DNA from: Macrotrachela quadricornifera | Taxonomy: Eukaryota; Rotifera; Eurotatoria; Philodinida; Philodinidae | Assembly: GCA_022393335.1 (NCBI GenBank) | Contig: JAJEKB010020547.1 | Span: 214,865 to 278,864 of the forward strand | DNA length: 64,000 nucleotides | Direction of reading: 5' to 3' | Part shown: positions 23,938 through 35,013 of the stretch, piece by piece | Layout: the number at the start of each line of letters is the position of its first letter | How positions within the stretch are numbered: position 1 is the first letter of the stretch | Notes under the pieces: generated by a model | The model's database searches: none | What the model was told of the DNA's origin: nothing | Seen by the model: the letters and a program-made list of their open reading frames with translations, nothing else | Made by a program: the position numbers and the translations under genes

Positions 23938-24286
23938 CAAGGGGGAAACATGATGCTTCATACTTCACTACTTTAAGATACTTCACAGGTACTTTAAAGT
24001 ACTTCACGGTACTTTAAGGTACTTTGTGGTACTTCGAAGTACTTCATGGTACTTTAAAGTACTTTACTGTACTTCATGCCACTTTAAAGTACAAAAGTAT
24101 TATGTTTCCCCTTGTCTGACCCTTAACCTTTGACTTTTAACTTTTGACCTCTGACCCTTGACCCTTAACCTTTAACTCGGCACAGACAGACACATACACA
24201 CACATACCGGTACTTCAAAGTACTTCATGGTACTTTAATGTACTTTATGCTACTTTGAAGTACAAAAGTATCATGTTTTCCCCTTG
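23938..24286. mobile_element. Compound palindromic element with TACTT/TACTTTA array
   Basis: The left tip CAAGGGGGAAACATGAT is matched by inverted right tips at two places: ATTATGTTTCCCCTTG ending at 24114 and ATCATGTTTTCCCCTTG ending at 24286. Between them lies an array of roughly 20-bp palindromic words (GTACTTCATGGTACTTTAAA and variants), which can fold on itself throughout. The 24115-24205 spacer is a run of TGACCCTTAACCTTTGAC-type heptamers plus an (AC)n run. The likely reading is a MITE of about 177 bp (23938-24114) with a second partial copy duplicated behind it. The superfamily is unknown. Confidence 0.65.
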
Positions 24287-24342
24287 GGGAAAACTGACAG
24301 TAGAGTAGCCTCGAGTCTAATAAGACAGCAGCAGAGATACAG

Positions 24343-24540
24343 TTAACTTTTTGAAAACATGCATTGGAAAGTGGTTGTATTCGTACCATAACAGTATTGA
24401 CCACCTGTGGTTTCACAGTTACATACTGCGCATTCATTGTACATATGGCTTTGTAGAGAATTGAACGGAGAATCTTTTGAGACAAATGTCAAATATTTAC
24501 GATGAAAATTGGCAGAGATATTATCCAAGTACTGACGGTA
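24343..24540 (-). other. Possible Cys-rich exon fragment
   Basis: A minus-strand frame of about 65 codons ends in a Cys-rich stretch (CAVCNCETTGGQYCYG, then NTTTFQCMF) with Asn-X-Thr sites, as in extracellular domains. It has no upstream start in good context, no partner exon and stops on the downstream side. It may be an orphan or decayed exon. Family not recognised. Confidence 0.2.
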
Positions 24541-26004
24541 TCATCATCTATGCTGCATCCGATATCATAAAAGGATAGATTAGTAATTAATTTTATCCAA
24601 AATTATTCTCTAAAATTTCACAATAGATGAGTTGCATTGATATAAATAATTAATTTAACTAATTTGGTTTTTATTCGTAAGAAGGATGATGATCTAAATA
24701 ATGACTAAATATTACATATTCGTGGGAAAGATCATGGTTAGAGTTGAAAAACAATAACAAAATAATACATATTGAATTCTATTGTTATTTCTATACTTAA
24801 ATTTTCTTCAATATTATTTGACATAATACAAACAAAATAAAAATCATATTAATCTTATCTTTAAGAGCTACTATATGTATGTATCAACGTTTTTCGTTTA
24901 AAGATAAATTTTCAGTGTTATTGGTATCATGATTTTCACTACTTACTTTTCCGATTATTTCTTAATCTTTTCATAGTAAAAACAATGATAGAACTTGATA
25001 GAAATCAGTACTCTTTCTACATAATGCTGAATCGAAATTTTTTTTAATAAAATACTTTTAACAGTAATCCGAGTAATAATAAAACTACAGATACTTCAAT
25101 GAAAAATGTTTTTGATTAAGTCAAATCGAACTCTCAAAATCATATAGCCATAACCATAAATTCAATGATTTTACAGCAATATTAAGATTAAGATTGTCTA
25201 AAATTGTATTGATGATTTTAATTTGTCGATATAATACATCGACAGATAACCTTAGTAGAAAAGTTCTCCCAATGATGAAAAGCTTTTTTAAGATAAGATT
25301 TTCTTCATGGAATAGGAGTCATCGAAATTAAGCAGTATGTGCAATAATCTATATACTTGCGTCTTCGTAAATAAAACCTAGTTTATTAAATTTCTGTTCT
25401 TCATTAAGATGTACCATGAAAATCTGAATATTAGAATTTTGATCTGAAAATTTACTTTCAATAATATAGGGTTCTTCACAAATCACATTTTCATTTTTTA
25501 CTTGTAACTTGAAATCATAATCTTTTCTAAGAATCTTGTATCTTAAGATGAATAAATATTTTTTAGAGTAAACTATTAAATTGAAATCCTAACATTCACA
25601 ATTCATTTTAGAGATACTTTAATTATGACACTCGACAAATAAATTCTTCACTAAACTTTAACGATCACACCTCAACATAAAAATCTTATAATAATTAAAA
25701 AAAAACAACAATTTTTTTTTCATCTTTTAAACAAAATGCCAATTTGCAATTAATGCACTTAATGTTAGATCAAACAATTGCTTCCTTGGAGCAGAAATAT
25801 TACTAGTAATCTATCGAATTCAATCAGTGCTATATTGTTCTATTTGTAAGCACTGGAATTTCTATAAAATACATGGAATTTTTTTAATGTTTTAAAAAAA
25901 TCTGCCGTGGTTGCTGTCACGCCGTGGTGGACATCTCTGATGTTAAATCAAATAGTCAACCATATGTTTCATTTCATAGGAAATAGAAAAGCATAGTTGT
26001 CCAA
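24541..26004. other. Non-coding A+T-rich spacer
   Basis: 3' side of the minus-strand GPCR gene. No coding frame, RNA gene or repeat recognised. Confidence 0.4.
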
Positions 26005-27000
26005 TTAATTTTGAATATGAATACGATGATGTGGTCGACAACATTGATTAATAAGTTTGATCAATTCAATACGAAAATATTCACTGGTTAATGTATAAAT
26101 ATAAAATGCAAATGTTTTGTCAACAAAACTTAGTATGATAGAAATATTAAGTATTAAATTTTCGATAGAAAGACGTATATCACTCTTCATTATTGATACT
26201 GATATATTCGAATAAATTTTAAAGGTCAAAAGAGGTAATGAGCAAAAGATATACAGAGTTGTTTGTGCAACAATCATAGGTAAGATATTTCGATTACCTT
26301 TTCTTGTGTTTATTATATTAGTACGTATTATTGGTATTATATTCATTTCTAATCTGCATATTATTTCTTTTCGAATTTGTCGTCTTCGACGAATATGAAT
26401 AAATGTACCAATACCAAATATGAACATACAAACAGATGGTCCAATCGATTGAAAGATAAAATAATAAATCAAATCAACTCCATCGCATACATTATTTCTC
26501 AAATAGCATGGTGTAGGTTTATTCGGTTGATTAGCATCGTAACAGTAAAGAACTTGTGAATATACAAGAGAAATAATGATTGTTATGACTAGTATAGTTC
26601 GACGAGTTGTTCGAATATTACTATAACGTCGAACAACAGCATTATGTGATGAAGAAAAAAAACGATCAGCACAACAACCAACCATAAACCAGCTTGAAGT
26701 ACAAAATGATGTATAATACATATATATCTGTATTTTGCATGTAACTGATGAGTAATAGGCTGGTGTGATTTGAAAACCATAGAGTGCACGCAATAAAACA
26801 TAAGAATAAATATCGATTATATTTGCAATAGAAGCAGCAAAAAGGAAAATAATACATGGCGAAAGAGTTCTTAATGAACGTTTTGTAAATAGTATAATGT
26901 TAAGGATATTGCCTACGGTACCTAAGATAATGAATGTAAGGCACATTGAATATAAAAGTTTATTTTTGATATCATCGATTAATAACGGTACTGAAAACAT
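26005..27000 (-). CDS. Orphan rhodopsin-type (class A) G-protein-coupled receptor
   Basis: Intronless 331-aa protein with seven hydrophobic segments. TM1 carries the class A GxxGN pattern (ILGTVGNILNIILF). TM2 is LSPCIIFLFAASIANIIDIY, without the usual Leu-Ala-x-x-Asp. Before TM3 is a Cys (SVTCKIQIYMYY) that can pair with one in the second outer loop (CYLRNNVC). The TM3 end has ADRFFSS in place of the DRY motif, and TM5-TM6 are joined by a basic loop (IRRRRQIRKEI). TM7 has FVDKTFAFYIY where most receptors have NPxxY. The N-terminus is short and has no signal peptide. A plasma-membrane receptor that should couple to a heterotrimeric G protein; the ligand cannot be told. The layout resembles the large set of orphan, peptide-receptor-like GPCRs in rotifers. 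The start at 27000 is the first ATG of the frame. Confidence 0.85.
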   Translation of the reverse strand: MFSVPLLIDDIKNKLLYSMCLTFIILGTVGNILNIILFTKRSLRTLSPCIIFLFAASIANIIDIYSYVLLRALYGFQITPAYYSSVTCKIQIYMYYTSFCTSSWFMVGCCADRFFSSSHNAVVRRYSNIRTTRRTILVITIIISLVYSQVLYCYDANQPNKPTPCYLRNNVCDGVDLIYYFIFQSIGPSVCMFIFGIGTFIHIRRRRQIRKEIICRLEMNIIPIIRTNIINTRKGNRNILPMIVAQTTLYIFCSLPLLTFKIYSNISVSIMKSDIRLSIENLILNISIILSFVDKTFAFYIYTLTSEYFRIELIKLINQCCRPHHRIHIQN

Positions 27001-27552
27001 TCTTGTTATGATGTTGAATTTTTGATAAATATTAACGGATAATAAGTTTTTTTAGTCTGACACTTAGTAATAATGATTTTATTCAAATGGAAAGCAAGCT
27101 TTTGAGTGTCGTCTAGTTTTTATTTATAAGATGTTAATTATTTTCTTCTAATTCATATATATGTATTGTCATTTACAGACGAAAAACAAGTGGGTTGATT
27201 TTATGTCAACCCATCAGAAACATACTATAAACAAATTTTTCGTATTTTTTTTTTTGAGATTATTAATATTTGCTTTTTTTGTTTTATAAAATGATTTATG
27301 TTCTTCAAGAAAAATTTTTAATAATAAAAGAATTTATTCTATATTTGCATCCTTTGAATAATATGCTGATAAACAGCGACATCATTGTATTACACAATAC
27401 ATCTACGTCATTCAGTCGCAGAAAGAAGCGAATAAGATGATTTACATGTACTTCTAAAAATGTGAAGAGACAGTTTTTTTTTCTTTGATTCTTTTATATT
27501 TCTTATTGTTGTTGGTAATACATTACTTCACTATCTACATTGGGAAGTAAAT
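27001..27552. other. Divergent intergenic region between GPCR and TIR genes
   Basis: About 550 bp separates the start codons of two divergently read genes, so it should hold both promoters. A T-rich tract lies at 27245-27300. No TATA box stands out with confidence. Confidence 0.4.
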
Positions 27553-29182
27553 ATGTCGTCGATACCTACATTGAGCAATGACGAGACAATATCAGATGTT
27601 TCAACAGATATGCCTGCATTACAAGTAAAACTATATCTAAACTATAATCCACTAATGAAAAATACTCATTTATTAAGGAAATGATTAATGCATTGCATGA
27701 ATCAACTGCTTCACATCCACAAGCAAGCGATACAAGTGAGTCATTGTGTTGTTAATTTTTCTTATAATATATTCAAATATAATATATTTTGATAGATTTG
27801 TCCGATGAAGATTTACTTATTAAACAAGCTCTTGCTCTACCGCAATTATCTGAAACTGATCTATCAACAGAAGAGATTAATAGTATTGAACATGCTGATA
27901 TTACACCTGAAAAACGATCGGGTAAAAATTTATATTATATTAGTCATTCATCATTAATTTTTATTATTTATTTCAGAGGATCTTACTGATGCACTTAATT
28001 CAGCTGGTAAATGCATGTCAATTGTACTAAATGGTGTAGGTTCTACAACCGCTACTGAATCTGAAGAATCAGTCACTACCACTATTGATCATACATCAGT
28101 ACCAAAAGTTGATAATCAACAACCATCTTTAATATCAACATCAGGTACATATATCTAGAAAATATTTCGTTTTTTTTTTTGACTATTGGCATTATTCTAG
28201 TGCAAACCACAACAATAACAGAATCAGTGATACCAAAGAAAAAACAACATATTATGATTAGTTATAATAGATCATGTGAAGAAACATGTCGAAGGATTCG
28301 TAATGATCTTAAAGTAAATATATATGATATTTAAGAAAAAAAGAAATGAATTATATTATTATTTAATAGAAATTAAAATATAAAGTATGGATGGATGTAT
28401 ATGATATGCATGATAATTTTATTGATGGAATGGCAAAAGCTATTAGAAATTCATATATTGTTCTTATATGTATTAATCGTAAATATGATACTAGTTTTTG
28501 GTGTAAAAAAGGTTAGAATTATTATTTTATTAAATAAATTTCGACTATTTTAATATGTATATATAGAAGCTGAAGATATTGCTATCCAAAGAATTAAATA
28601 TATTCCATGTTTTATGGAAGAACCATTTCCTGTAAAAGATTGGCTTGATTTTCTTATTGGTAGTAATGTTTGGATTGATTTTTCTAAACTCGATGAATTT
28701 GATAATTCATTTGAAAAATTAATTCATGAAATAACTTTTATTGAAAATGAACTAGCTACATATCCTCGTAAGTTTCTTAATTATTTTTTTTTTTATAAAT
28801 AAAATATTTTACAGGTGAAACTCCACCTATAACTCCAACATGTACAATTATATCAAATCCTACTGTTACAACATTTGATACAATTATACGTAATTTTAAA
28901 ATTTGGGTTGAAGAAAATCGTCATAATTTAAAAATATTTAATCGAAAACAATCAGCACAACTTATTAATGAGCTTATTCAGGGATTACAAAATGATAATA
29001 CACTTGATGATAAGAATAAACGAGAACTTTTACAACAATTACTTTCATCAACTTCACAAAATCAAAACACTTTATTATCAGAATTTGTTAATAATTTAAC
29101 TACACCAAATTATTTAATGATTAGAGGTTTACTTTTTATTATGGCACTTTGGGCTGTAAGAGTTGTTTTTAAAAAAAATTAA
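27553..29182 (+). CDS. TIR-domain protein with C-terminal membrane anchor, 8 exons
   Basis: Exons 27553-27624, 27678-27735, 27796-27921, 27977-28144, 28201-28313, 28370-28511, 28567-28767, 28815-29182. All introns are 47-60 bp, GT-AG, and every phase joins, giving 415 aa. Residues 1-155 are acidic and Ser/Thr-rich, probably disordered. From about 158 to 290 is a TIR domain: HIMISYNRSCEE (box 1), LKYKVWMDVYDMHDN, MAKAIRNSYIVLICINRKYDTS, then WCKKEAEDI, where Glu227 occupies the place of the NAD+-cleaving glutamate of SARM1 and plant TIRs, then YIPCFMEE and WLDFLIGSNVWIDF. The C-terminus ends MIRGLLFIMALWAVRVVFKKN: a single hydrophobic segment plus basic tail, as in tail-anchored ER or mitochondrial outer-membrane proteins. 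No death, LRR or Ig domain is present. Possible roles are immune signalling or NAD+ hydrolysis at a membrane; neither is shown by sequence alone. AATAAA at 29231. Confidence 0.85.
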
Positions 29183-29256
29183 ATTTTTATAATTATTTAT
29201 ATTATTTTTTTTTACCTTTAAATAGATAAAAATAAATGTAAAATAAAAAAAACATG

Positions 29257-29700
29257 TTAAGTTAATATTGTTCGAATATTTCTCCAAGATTTTTTACCTA
29301 ATTTATTTGAATGATCATCTTCATGTTCGATAACTTGACTTAATGAATTTTTTATTTGAAGAGATAAACTTGGTGTAACAGATTGACGTAATTTTATTAA
29401 TTCATCTCGTGTATAATGATATCTAGCTGGTTTGTTTATTTCAATTGGAAGAATTTTTCGATGTTCTATAGCTAATAATGATTCAAGTAAAACAAGTGAA
29501 CCTTCAACATTTTCAGACATTGATAATAATTCTTGATGATATGATTTAATATAATAAGGAGAAAAAGATACATTAGGAAGTTGTTTAAGACGTATTCGAG
29601 AAGCCATTTGAGATATATATGAACAAAGAGTAATGAGATGATCTATTTCTTGATTAAGAATTAATGAAGAAGAAGAAGAGGATGTTGTTATACTGGACAT
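29257..29700 (-). CDS. Small protein with eIF4E-binding-like motif
   Basis: I take the start at 29700 (MSSITTSS, 147 aa) rather than the in-frame ATG at 29727, because the bases between read TTACTTATTATAG, a good intron 3' end, so an intron in the 5' leader is likely. After a Ser-run the protein is mostly helical. Near residues 95-103 it has YTRDELIKLR, which fits Tyr-x4-Leu-hydrophobic, the motif by which 4E-BP, 4E-T, eIF4G and Mextli grip eIF4E. The longer form ARYHYTRDELIKLRQS resembles 4E-T and Mextli. The family as a whole is not recognised. The 3' end lies 74 bp from the end of the TIR gene, tail-to-tail. A translation-repressor or mRNA-fate role is a motif-based inference only. Confidence 0.6.
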   Translation of the reverse strand: MSSITTSSSSSSLILNQEIDHLITLCSYISQMASRIRLKQLPNVSFSPYYIKSYHQELLSMSENVEGSLVLLESLLAIEHRKILPIEINKPARYHYTRDELIKLRQSVTPSLSLQIKNSLSQVIEHEDDHSNKLGKKSWRNIRTILT

Positions 29701-31965
29701 AACTATAATAAGTAAATAAAAATTCATAATTTATCATAATGATATTTAATTATTATTAACAAGAGAATTATTCGAGATATGAACTTTCGTTTTAATTCAT
29801 TTATGACTCATTCGATCGAATATGTTAAGATTGTAAAAAAATCTAAAATAATTTTTCTTTAAAATCGATGACCATTTTACCGAACTTCTGATATATTCGA
29901 TCGAATGGACTATAAATGAATTAAAATAGAAGGTCTCATCTCAGACAAATTTCTTTGGTATAAAACCCTATGATGATTCATTGTAGACAAATTTTTACTT
30001 GGATATTTCATCAAATGATTCAGATGAAAAAAAACAAACCCTTGTTTTCATTGAAAAAAATTCTTCATTTACAAACTCTTAAAACAACAATGGTAAAATA
30101 ATTTTGCATTCCTTTCTATATACAATACACATATACGTTTTATATTTACCTGTCGAAAACAAAAGTAAGCATTGTCAATTAATATAAAAAAGAAGAACGA
30201 AGAAAAAAAAATGCATGATGAAATTTGCTTGCTTTATTGTTTATCGGCGAAATTTATTTTGTATTTATTATTATATTAAGAAATTCATATTATGAATTTC
30301 TATATATTTAAATAATAAATTAAATATTATCAGTATTTGTAGATATTCTTAATGCTTCATTAGAATTTAGTCTTATGTTTTATGTAGATTAATTTTTGGT
30401 TTAATTAAAATTTGAAATTCTATATTTTCGAATACGAAATTTTCAAATATTATTATTTAAAATTACTAATTAATAAATAATCTAGAAAAAAATTATATTC
30501 AAAAATCTTCAGAAAATAAACTCAACTAGATTATTTATACACAATTATATGTTCAAACTGATTAACTTGATACAATAAAGTAGAATAATGTAATAAGAAT
30601 TTCAAAATCTATTCATATAAATATCAACTAATGGATACTTCTTCAATCTGTTTTCATCAAAATTTTGTTTTTTATTGTAGACAGTCAATATTCTTATCTA
30701 ACCTTCAAGATAATTGTCGCATGATGTTTTGTGTATATTTATATTTGAAAAAAAATATTTCAAAAGTTTGAATGAAATATAAATTCATATCATTCTGTTG
30801 TTTTAAAATATTGCTGCAAAAAGAAGTTTGTGAATTGTAAATCTCAGTTTGAATGCAGACTGCTCAACTGAAATAGATAAATCGATATCATCGGCTTCCT
30901 GATCATTGGTATTTATATTAATCAGTACATTTAATTGTTCTTGTAATAAAAAATGAATGCAGATTATTCCAAAGGTTTGCCAAAAATTTTTTCGTAAATA
31001 TCTCTTATATAGTTCCAATGATTTGATTCTTTTAAGTTTTGTTTCATATAATTTGAATTATAGCAAACAGTCAAAATGATACATTCGATAATAACATATT
31101 TTCTGAAGTATCACTTGCTTCGTTAATCTTTTTCTTCTGTAATTTTTGGAGGTCTTTCTGACCGTCCTCGACTTTCTATTTTACCAGTTTAGCAAAAGCG
31201 TTGAAACAATGCTATAATTTAATTTATTTTTTCATGCGTTCTTGCTAAATTTAGCTTTCAGTTTTCATTGAACAATAACAAATGACTAAAGTTTGCCTAT
31301 TAACAAAACGATTTTTATTCAAATACTTGTGGGAACAGACATTTTTCTGAAAATGTACAAAAATCAAACTTTAAAGAATATACTATCGTATTATAAAATA
31401 AATAGTCAAATCGATCGAACTATATAATCTGAATGTAGGTCAGCTACTTGATTTGTTTGGGTTTTATGAAAAGAGATGACACATTTACCACTAAATATTA
31501 TAGAAACATTCATATATGCATAGTCTCTGAGATATATACTATTCACATTTTTCAGTCGTCGTTTTAAAGTTGTTTGTCATTTTCAACATGAGTTTTGAAT
31601 GATATATTCACAAAAAATTCTTTTTCGCATTTAGACATCCGATTTGACAATTAGTTGAGTGCATAAAAAATATTTACGGTTTCTTTTACAAGAAAATACG
31701 ATTGATGATGGATGTACATCATGCAAAAATAAGTCTTTGTCTGAAAAATGTAGCAAATCCATCTAATAGGAGCCGATGGTTCTGGAATGATGAAAAAAAC
31801 CGATGTTGTTTATCCTATATCTTCATTCGTCAAAATTCTTTGATATCTATTTCACATTTAACTATTAAATATGTGAGACCATGAGGGTCATAAACAAATA
31901 CAATTTTCATCTCTTAATTTTTTTTTCTTTCCTTCTCTCATATAAATTCTTTTCAAATCTTCTTT
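29701..31965. other. Long non-coding A+T-rich spacer
   Basis: Contains the probable promoter/5' leader of the small minus-strand gene near 29701-29800. The remainder shows only short random frames. No RNA gene or repeat recognised. Confidence 0.4.
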
Positions 31966-32611
31966 ATTCTTGCTTCTATGATACAGTGATGTCATTGTTT
32001 CTCTCGTCTTTAATCTCTTTTTTCGAGAATATTCTCATTCTCTATTAGATATATATGTACGTGTTAGCAGGATAGATTAAAATATAGTTCAAATTAAAAC
32101 TTAAGGATGAGGACTTAAGATCTTCAACAGTTTTTATGAATACACCATTGATAACTAGGATACATAGAACTTATCTAATAGTTTAATGTATCCAAATAGA
32201 AATATGAGTAAAACACAGAATATTCAGCAGTCTTTACATTTCACAGTATCTTCTCTGTGATCATTTTGCACAACATTTTCGATCTACAGTAGTGAATCTG
32301 TGTTGAATGAACATAGTGACGTTAAATTAGATGTCGTGAGATCGAGAAACAGTATTGAAGAGAAGTAACTTCGTTAAGAAAGCGTGTTCCATTGTCATTG
32401 ATACAAATGTTTTTTCAAAACGAACGATTAAATTGCTAGTAATGGTGATTAATTTAGGACAAACTATTCGGTAGATATAGATGCACCTAATAACTACCCT
32501 CAGTTATGTCTCTTTATTGTTGCAATACAAACAACTATTTATACGTAGCGAAATTATATGTTAAAAGAGGAATTTATATGATAGAAAGGGAAAATACATA
32601 TTGCATCTAAT
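31966..32611 (+). repeat. Dispersed repeat, copy B (about 640 bp)
   Basis: Second copy of the repeat at 40-683, same orientation, with a small number of substitutions (for example TGTATGCGCTAGC versus TGTACGTGTTAGC) and one or two short indels. Both edges coincide with those of copy A, which supports a discrete mobile or dispersed unit rather than a segmental duplication. Confidence 0.8.
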
Positions 32612-33308
32612 AGCTGATATACACTATTTTCAATCTGATATGCTTTCGAAAATTCAAACTTTATGAAAATTTGATCCAATAACAGCTATATTTTAATGTG
32701 CCACTCTATAATATAATTGTTTATACATGTTTCAATTTTTCCTAGGTCAATTCAAAAAATTTTAATCTGAACTAGGAAAATCTTAAATTCAACTACGTTT
32801 TAATCCGTCCTGAAACATAGATATTCATCATTAAGCGATATAAAAATAATCATGTATGCTATAGATAATGAGAAAAAAAAACCTGACTTTAACTTACCAA
32901 ACATTTGATTTAGCAATATTTCCTTTATCTTAAATGAAAGTAGATGTTCATTGTTTGAAGCAGTTTATTCCAAATATCCAGGACTATAGCATATGTCATC
33001 TGTTAATAAATTATTTAGCATATTCATACTTTTCATTTTGTATCAACATTTCAAAATTGTAGAAAGAGATAAATATTTCTAATATCAATATGTATTTACT
33101 AAATATATGTGGAATACATAAATATTCCTTTTTCATCCTGTTTAAGCATAATTTCAAACAATATATATTATTTTGTGTATATGAACTTTTGCATTTTCTC
33201 ACTGTCAAATCACGTCGAGCATCTTCATCAATGCAGACTTTAGTCATCAACATTTGTAAGTCTAATTATGGGAAAAAGAAAATAATTTACATAATATATA
33301 TTTAAGTT
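32612..33308. other. Upstream region of the NHL-repeat gene
   Basis: A+T-rich DNA. A first exon and intron for the following gene probably lie here, since GTAAGT at 33256 and a CAG acceptor-like site at about 33366 flank the point where the frame loses coding character, but I could not join them in frame. Confidence 0.3.
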
Positions 33309-34903
33309 GTGATTTTGCGTTGCTTATCATTTATTCTATCATTGAAACTATGTCCTTGTGCAGAATGGAACAAAACAGGCACTACAATAATTAGTTCTGA
33401 AAATTTCCAGGACACCGAATACAAATTTTTTTTACCTGAAGACTTATTCATTCATAAAAAAACAAACATGTTATACATCCCTGATTACTCGAATGAAAAC
33501 ATTCGTAAACTTCCACTCGATCAACCTGGTAGTGTAGGTAGTGTTGTAGTATCACTAAAAGATAGTCCTACTAGCATTTATGTTGGCGGTGACAATAACA
33601 GTCCAACAATCTATGTGACGCTATATGAAGATTATTGGGCCGAAAAATGGATTTACGGATCATCATCAGGTGTTCAAGTAGGAGATAAGTGTCCATTCTG
33701 TAAAGGTATATCTGTCGATAACGAGAAAAATGTCTACATAGCAGATCCCTCTAACAAGCGTGTGGTGAAATGGTCATCTAAAACAAATACTACAACGACC
33801 ATCGCTTCTGAAGATGACGAATTCGAGATGACAGAACAATCTCTCTCTCATCCACGGGACCTTTATATCAATCAAATCGATAATTCTCTATATATAGTTG
33901 ATAATTATAAACATCGAATTCAAAAGTGGTCAAATGATGGAAAAATTCGAATTACTGTGGCTGGATCGAGCGTTGGTTAAAAAGGTAACGATGCTGCATC
34001 GTTATATTTCCCAGGGGGCGTGTTCGTCGATGATGAAACTGAGACTGTTTATGTTGCTGATACAGCCAACCAGCGTGTGCAAAGATGGCTAGCTGATGCA
34101 TCCGAAGGCGAGACCATTATTGATGGAGATGGTATGTATATCTTCTTTTATTCATCTAGGTCTTATTGATTACAAAGAAGATTGCTTAGAATTGAAATTT
34201 CAGTGCTACCTGTTAAATAAGTATAATTTTTGCCATATAATCGATAATTATTTTACTTTATTTTACGGATTAAACAAGAAAATGGAAAATCAGTTGAAAA
34301 GTAATAAAAATTTTATAGATTGAGCAGAATGAAGAGTGATACTTGAGTTCCTTCGAAAAGCTGTGTTATTTTGAAAAGAAAAAACTAGATAATTAAAACT
34401 AAAGTCTATCTTTCAATATTGGAACACAGACTTTGCTGATTCTACCGATCATCTTGTTGTGCCAAAAGCTTTGGATTTTGATGATGAAGGGAATCTCTAT
34501 GTATGTGAAACCGTCAAACGCCGTATTCGAAAGTTTGATATCATTGACAATCGACCATGTCCTGCAACTTCAAAAAGTAAGTCAGGATTTTTACTTTTTC
34601 ATCAGTTCCTTTCTTAAAAATATCTACTGTTTGATTGTACATTTCGGAACGACACCACTTATAACAACATCATCAGCGCGAACAGCAATTGCAACTACAA
34701 TAACTATTGGAAAATCATCACCCTCAACAGCTGCACATGTGTTAACAACAATTACAAGTACAACAACTATTACAAAACATTCATCCTCAACAATAGCATT
34801 AAAGAATCATGCAGTTTGTTCATATTGGAATTGTTCTTATGCATTGATTCAAACTATTGCAATTCAATTAATAATCTTCTGGATTATTGCAATCCTATTT
34901 TGA
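33309..34903 (+). pseudogene. NHL-repeat protein with C-terminal membrane segment, interrupted by a stop
   Basis: Beta-propeller-type NHL repeats are clear: LPEDLFIHKKTNMLYIPDYSN, FCKGISVDNEKNVYIADPSN, LSHPRDLYINQIDNSLYIVD, YFPGGVFVDDETETVYVADT, then, after an intron from about 34130 to 34430, VPKALDFDDEGNLYVCETVK. The 3' part codes for a Thr/Ser-rich stalk and a hydrophobic C-terminus (ALIQTIAIQLIIFWIIAILF), so the ancestral product was a surface propeller on a stalk. A TAA at 33978-33980 (AGSSVG stop KGNDAASLYFPGG) cuts the second-to-last propeller blade exactly where Gln would fit by one base change; the frame is open on both sides. There is no ATG start in the first exon as seen (the frame begins with GTG), so the true start is upstream. 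A pseudogene, or an allele or base error. Extracellular NHL proteins of this kind are numerous in bdelloids; function unknown. Confidence 0.7.
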
Positions 34904-35013
34904 ATAATGAAATCAATTTTTATCGAACTTTAATACATTGCTTCATGTTTCTTTTAGTAATCATCGTTTAATAAATATCAATAATTGTTTTTTGTCTTCT
35001 ATTAAATAGGTAA

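Noticed and set aside
26740..26760. Hammerhead ribozyme core (CTGATGAG and similar words at several places)
   Set aside because: CTGATGA occurs at several sites, but no properly spaced GAAA partner with pairing stems was found.
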